Part shown: one piece after another, positions 61,923-64,000 of the stretch
Layout of the letters: each line of letters begins with the position of its first letter
Position numbering within the stretch: the stretch's first letter is position 1
DNA from: Xestospongia bergquistia
Taxonomy: Eukaryota; Porifera; Demospongiae; Haplosclerida; Petrosiidae
DNA length: 64,000 bases
Reading direction: 5' to 3'
Assembly (NCBI GenBank): GCA_963965975.1
Contig: OZ014415.1
Span: 3,229,001-3,293,000 of the forward strand
Made by a program: the position numbers and the translations under genes
Notes under the pieces: generated by a model
What the model was told of the DNA's origin: nothing
The model's database searches: none
Seen by the model: the letters and a program-made list of their open reading frames with translations, nothing else

Positions 61923-62367
61923 CTGAAGTGTGCTTTTTTAATATCAATATATTTTTACATTTACATGTATGTAGTTGTCAGCTTTTTTCTTTTATAGTGA
62001 TGTTAATTTCAAATTTTGTGCATAAGAGACTATACATATTGATCAGTGCTACAGGAATATTTTAAAGTGAAAATGGAACTATTAGTTTTCAAAGGAGCAT
62101 TTGTAAAATGTAGTATGAGATATATATGTTGTTTGTTGTTTTGTTGTTATGTTTTTCTTTATACTAAATTCCTTTGTGTTGCTTTTTAATTTATACTTGT
62201 TCATAAACTACATTATATTATTATGTTATATATTATATTATGTTATGTTATGTTAAATCATGTACTATATTGGTATTATCTACTATTTAAACCATACTTT
62301 TATTCAACAAAAAAGTCATTTTTGTCATTTAAAATTATTCTGTCAACTAATGACTTTGAGTGCTTGT
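61923..62367. other. 3' flank of the receptor gene
   Basis: AT-rich and likely 3' UTR. A TATTATGTTA-type simple repeat lies at about 62215-62260. Confidence 0.5.
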
Positions 62368-62492
62368 GTAGCACTATATAGACCTCTTCCATACAATCCT
62401 TCACACAATGATCATATTGAATGATCTTGTCACAATATTTGATCTTGAGTGAAAAAATGGACAAGAAATGGTATATTTGTCAGTAACGGATT
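62368..62492 (+). pseudogene. Decayed cassette exon (type e)
   Basis: The stretch ATTGAATGATCTTGTCACAA and, 20 bp on, TGGACAAGAAATGG matches the type-e exons (ATTGAATGATCTTGTGACAA ... TGGACAAGAAATGG). The region before it (GCACTATATAGACC) also aligns loosely to the start of exon e. Stops (for example TGA in GAGTGAAAAAATGG) and missing bases make it dead. A weak match to type f (TGATTGACAGACT) follows at 62681. Confidence 0.65.
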
Positions 62493-63313
62493 CTTTCTAG
62501 TGATCTTCATTACCTTATGGTATTAGATGAATGTAGTGATAGTTTATGCCATACAGTGAATTGGAGAAAAAATTCACTAATTGAAGTCACATTTAAAACA
62601 TGATAAAATACTACATGAGATGTAGTATAATTGATTTGTTGCTTTGTAATAATGTACCTATCAGCATATTTTATTGTAGGTGATTGACAGACTCTACATT
62701 CCATAGTAATCCATTCTTATAAGTTACAAAATAGTTGTTAAAAGTACATATTAGTTATTACAGTGTATTATACTGACTGACAGTAGTGTAGTTATTGTGT
62801 TTAACATCCTATTAGTTGAATAAAATAACTCACGAATGCTGTCATTATTTGTGTAAGTCTTTATGTTTTATCATTGTATGCCAAACTAAAACCAGAAACT
62901 TGATGGTTGATTTGATATAATGATTGTTTATAATAATAATTATGATATTTTATAATAATTACCTGTTTTAACAAATTATAAAATTGTATGTGATTTTATG
63001 GACTGATTCTGTTACAACATTACATTTATGAAAATGATATATGTTTGGTGGTAGTAAAGCCAATGTAAATAAACATATAATTTTCAATCTAAATTTAAAT
63101 AAAAATATTTTCAGTTGTGCAATGCATATCAAATAAGTAACTGACATATGTATGAGGTTGTACATAGGGATAGTTCATCGTAACTTCATGCAGTGATAAT
63201 TTTTAGATACTGTGAAACTTTGAATTTTAAATATGTTAGTAAATTAGACTTTCCTATTGTAATTTATAATTTTTAGAAGTAAAGGTTTATGGTAAGTCTT
63301 CGTTTATCAGATC
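62493..63313. other. Intergenic region between receptor genes
   Basis: AT-rich, with no further exon apart from the weak type-f match near 62681. It likely contains the promoter of the next gene. Confidence 0.45.
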
Positions 63314-63395
63314 ATGTTTCATTATGTGCTGCTGGCTTTAGTAGTTCAATTCATTATAGTAGATGGACAGGAAGCTACTAACAGACCTAGTAATG
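63314..63395 (+). CDS. First exon of a probable second secreted/receptor gene
   Basis: ATG 63314-63316 opens MFHYVLLALVVQFIIVDGQE, a clear signal peptide, followed by ATNRPSNG and donor GTAAGT in phase 1. The layout is the same as exon 1 of the giant receptor (signal peptide, short polar linker, phase-1 donor), and the spacing suits a tandem paralogue. The next exons are probably beyond the window; none was found to 64000. Confidence 0.55.
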
Positions 63396-64000
63396 GTAAG
63401 TCAATAATATATAGATACCAGTGTGTGTGCATTACACAATCTCAATTAAAATGATAGTGCCATTATTAGGTTTGTAGAATAGTGTAGCAACCAAAGGTGA
63501 ACCTATTAAATGATATGACAGACTTTATTATACAAATTTTATATAAAGAATCCTTAGCAACATTGAAGGAGTTTTGTAAGAGATATTAGGCAACTAGATG
63601 AGCATGGTTGTTTCAATCTTCTAACTGAAGATCTCATGCATTAGCAGACACAACAAAGACACTTCAAATCTAACAGCATATTCTCTATTTTTCATAATTA
63701 TGGTACTGCACACATGGTTAAAAAGAATGAAATGGAAATTTTAGATTACCCTCATGTAAGATATAAATTGGTTACTGAAGTAGAAGAAAAATAATTGTTA
63801 TAGTGATATGCCAGACTTACGTCTATGTACATCCTTATAAGAATGTAATTAAGATTTAGCTTCACTATATACACTGTAAAATTAATATCTTAATTAAAAA
63901 TAAATAGATAAACACTGCATATGAACAAGTATAAAATGTAAACTTGGTACATTAAAATGTGCAGGCAAGGTTCAAAGTTAAATAAATTTAAGTAAATAAA
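63396..64000. other. Intron or intergenic sequence at the right edge
   Basis: Nothing recognised; probably the first intron of the gene starting at 63314. Confidence 0.45.

Noticed and set aside
1..64000. tRNA, rRNA, CRISPR, bacterial operon or viral genes
   Set aside because: No cloverleaf boxes, rRNA stretches, regular short spacers with direct repeats, or phage/viral hallmark proteins were recognised; splice signals throughout indicate nuclear animal DNA.

Overview
The window reads as nuclear DNA of an early-branching animal, most likely a demosponge (compare Amphimedon). It is AT-rich, has short spliceosomal introns (about 45-140 bp) with GT/AG ends, and carries gene families that are expanded in sponges: sacsin-like chaperones, beta-helix/multi-pass membrane proteins, Kelch proteins and very long Ig/FN3 receptors. 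The species is inferred from gene content, not proven. Nothing looks bacterial, viral or organellar.

Layout. (1) 1-6.8 kb is a rearranged, duplicated zone. It has an exact 1,526-bp direct repeat (1-1526 = 5280-6805), phase-1 exon remnants of minus-strand genes at 2.2-4.3 kb, a minisatellite, and a chimeric sacsin scrap (4409-5338) built from three pieces of the locus further right. (2) 6.7-10.7 kb (minus) is an intact one-exon membrane protein of about 1,357 aa: a secreted beta-helix part, a Cys-rich linker, about eight membrane helices and a cytoplasmic tail. (3) 12.7-17.6 kb (plus) is a sacsin-like pseudogene with many stops and frameshifts, a 204-bp near-perfect palindrome, and a TIR transposon just past its end. 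(4) 18.4-31.9 kb (minus) is an intact sacsin-like gene of 3 exons and about 4,372 aa, with one 12.7-kb exon; it has three sacsin repeat/HSP90-like ATPase modules, a J-domain with HPD, and a C-terminal HEPN domain. (5) 32.8-33.7 kb (plus) is a decayed N-terminal sacsin fragment, head-to-head with the intact gene. (6) 33.7-42 kb is gene-poor, with relic exons (one with a Lon/S16-like motif), a Kelch exon and a possible signal-peptide exon. (7) 42.07-61.92 kb (plus) is a 50-exon gene for a single-pass receptor of about 5,512 aa: signal peptide, N-terminal domains, about 38 Ig domains, six FN3 domains, one membrane helix and a tyrosine-rich tail with two YxN (Grb2-type) sites. Thirty of the Ig domains come from five tandem copies of a six-exon, 2.5-kb cassette. 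(8) After 62 kb lie a decayed cassette exon and the first exon of a probable next receptor.

The most notable system is the cassette receptor. Every extracellular exon is symmetric phase 1-1, so any exon or whole cassette can be gained, lost or skipped without a frameshift. Shared variants in exons and introns show a two-cassette (12-Ig) higher-order repeat: copy 2 pairs with 4 and copy 3 with 5. This suggests recent unequal exchange and likely copy-number variation between individuals. A role in adhesion or self-recognition is inference only. A second theme is small fold-back inverted duplications at three places (14.8, 32.8 and 58.1 kb), as expected from template switching during replication.
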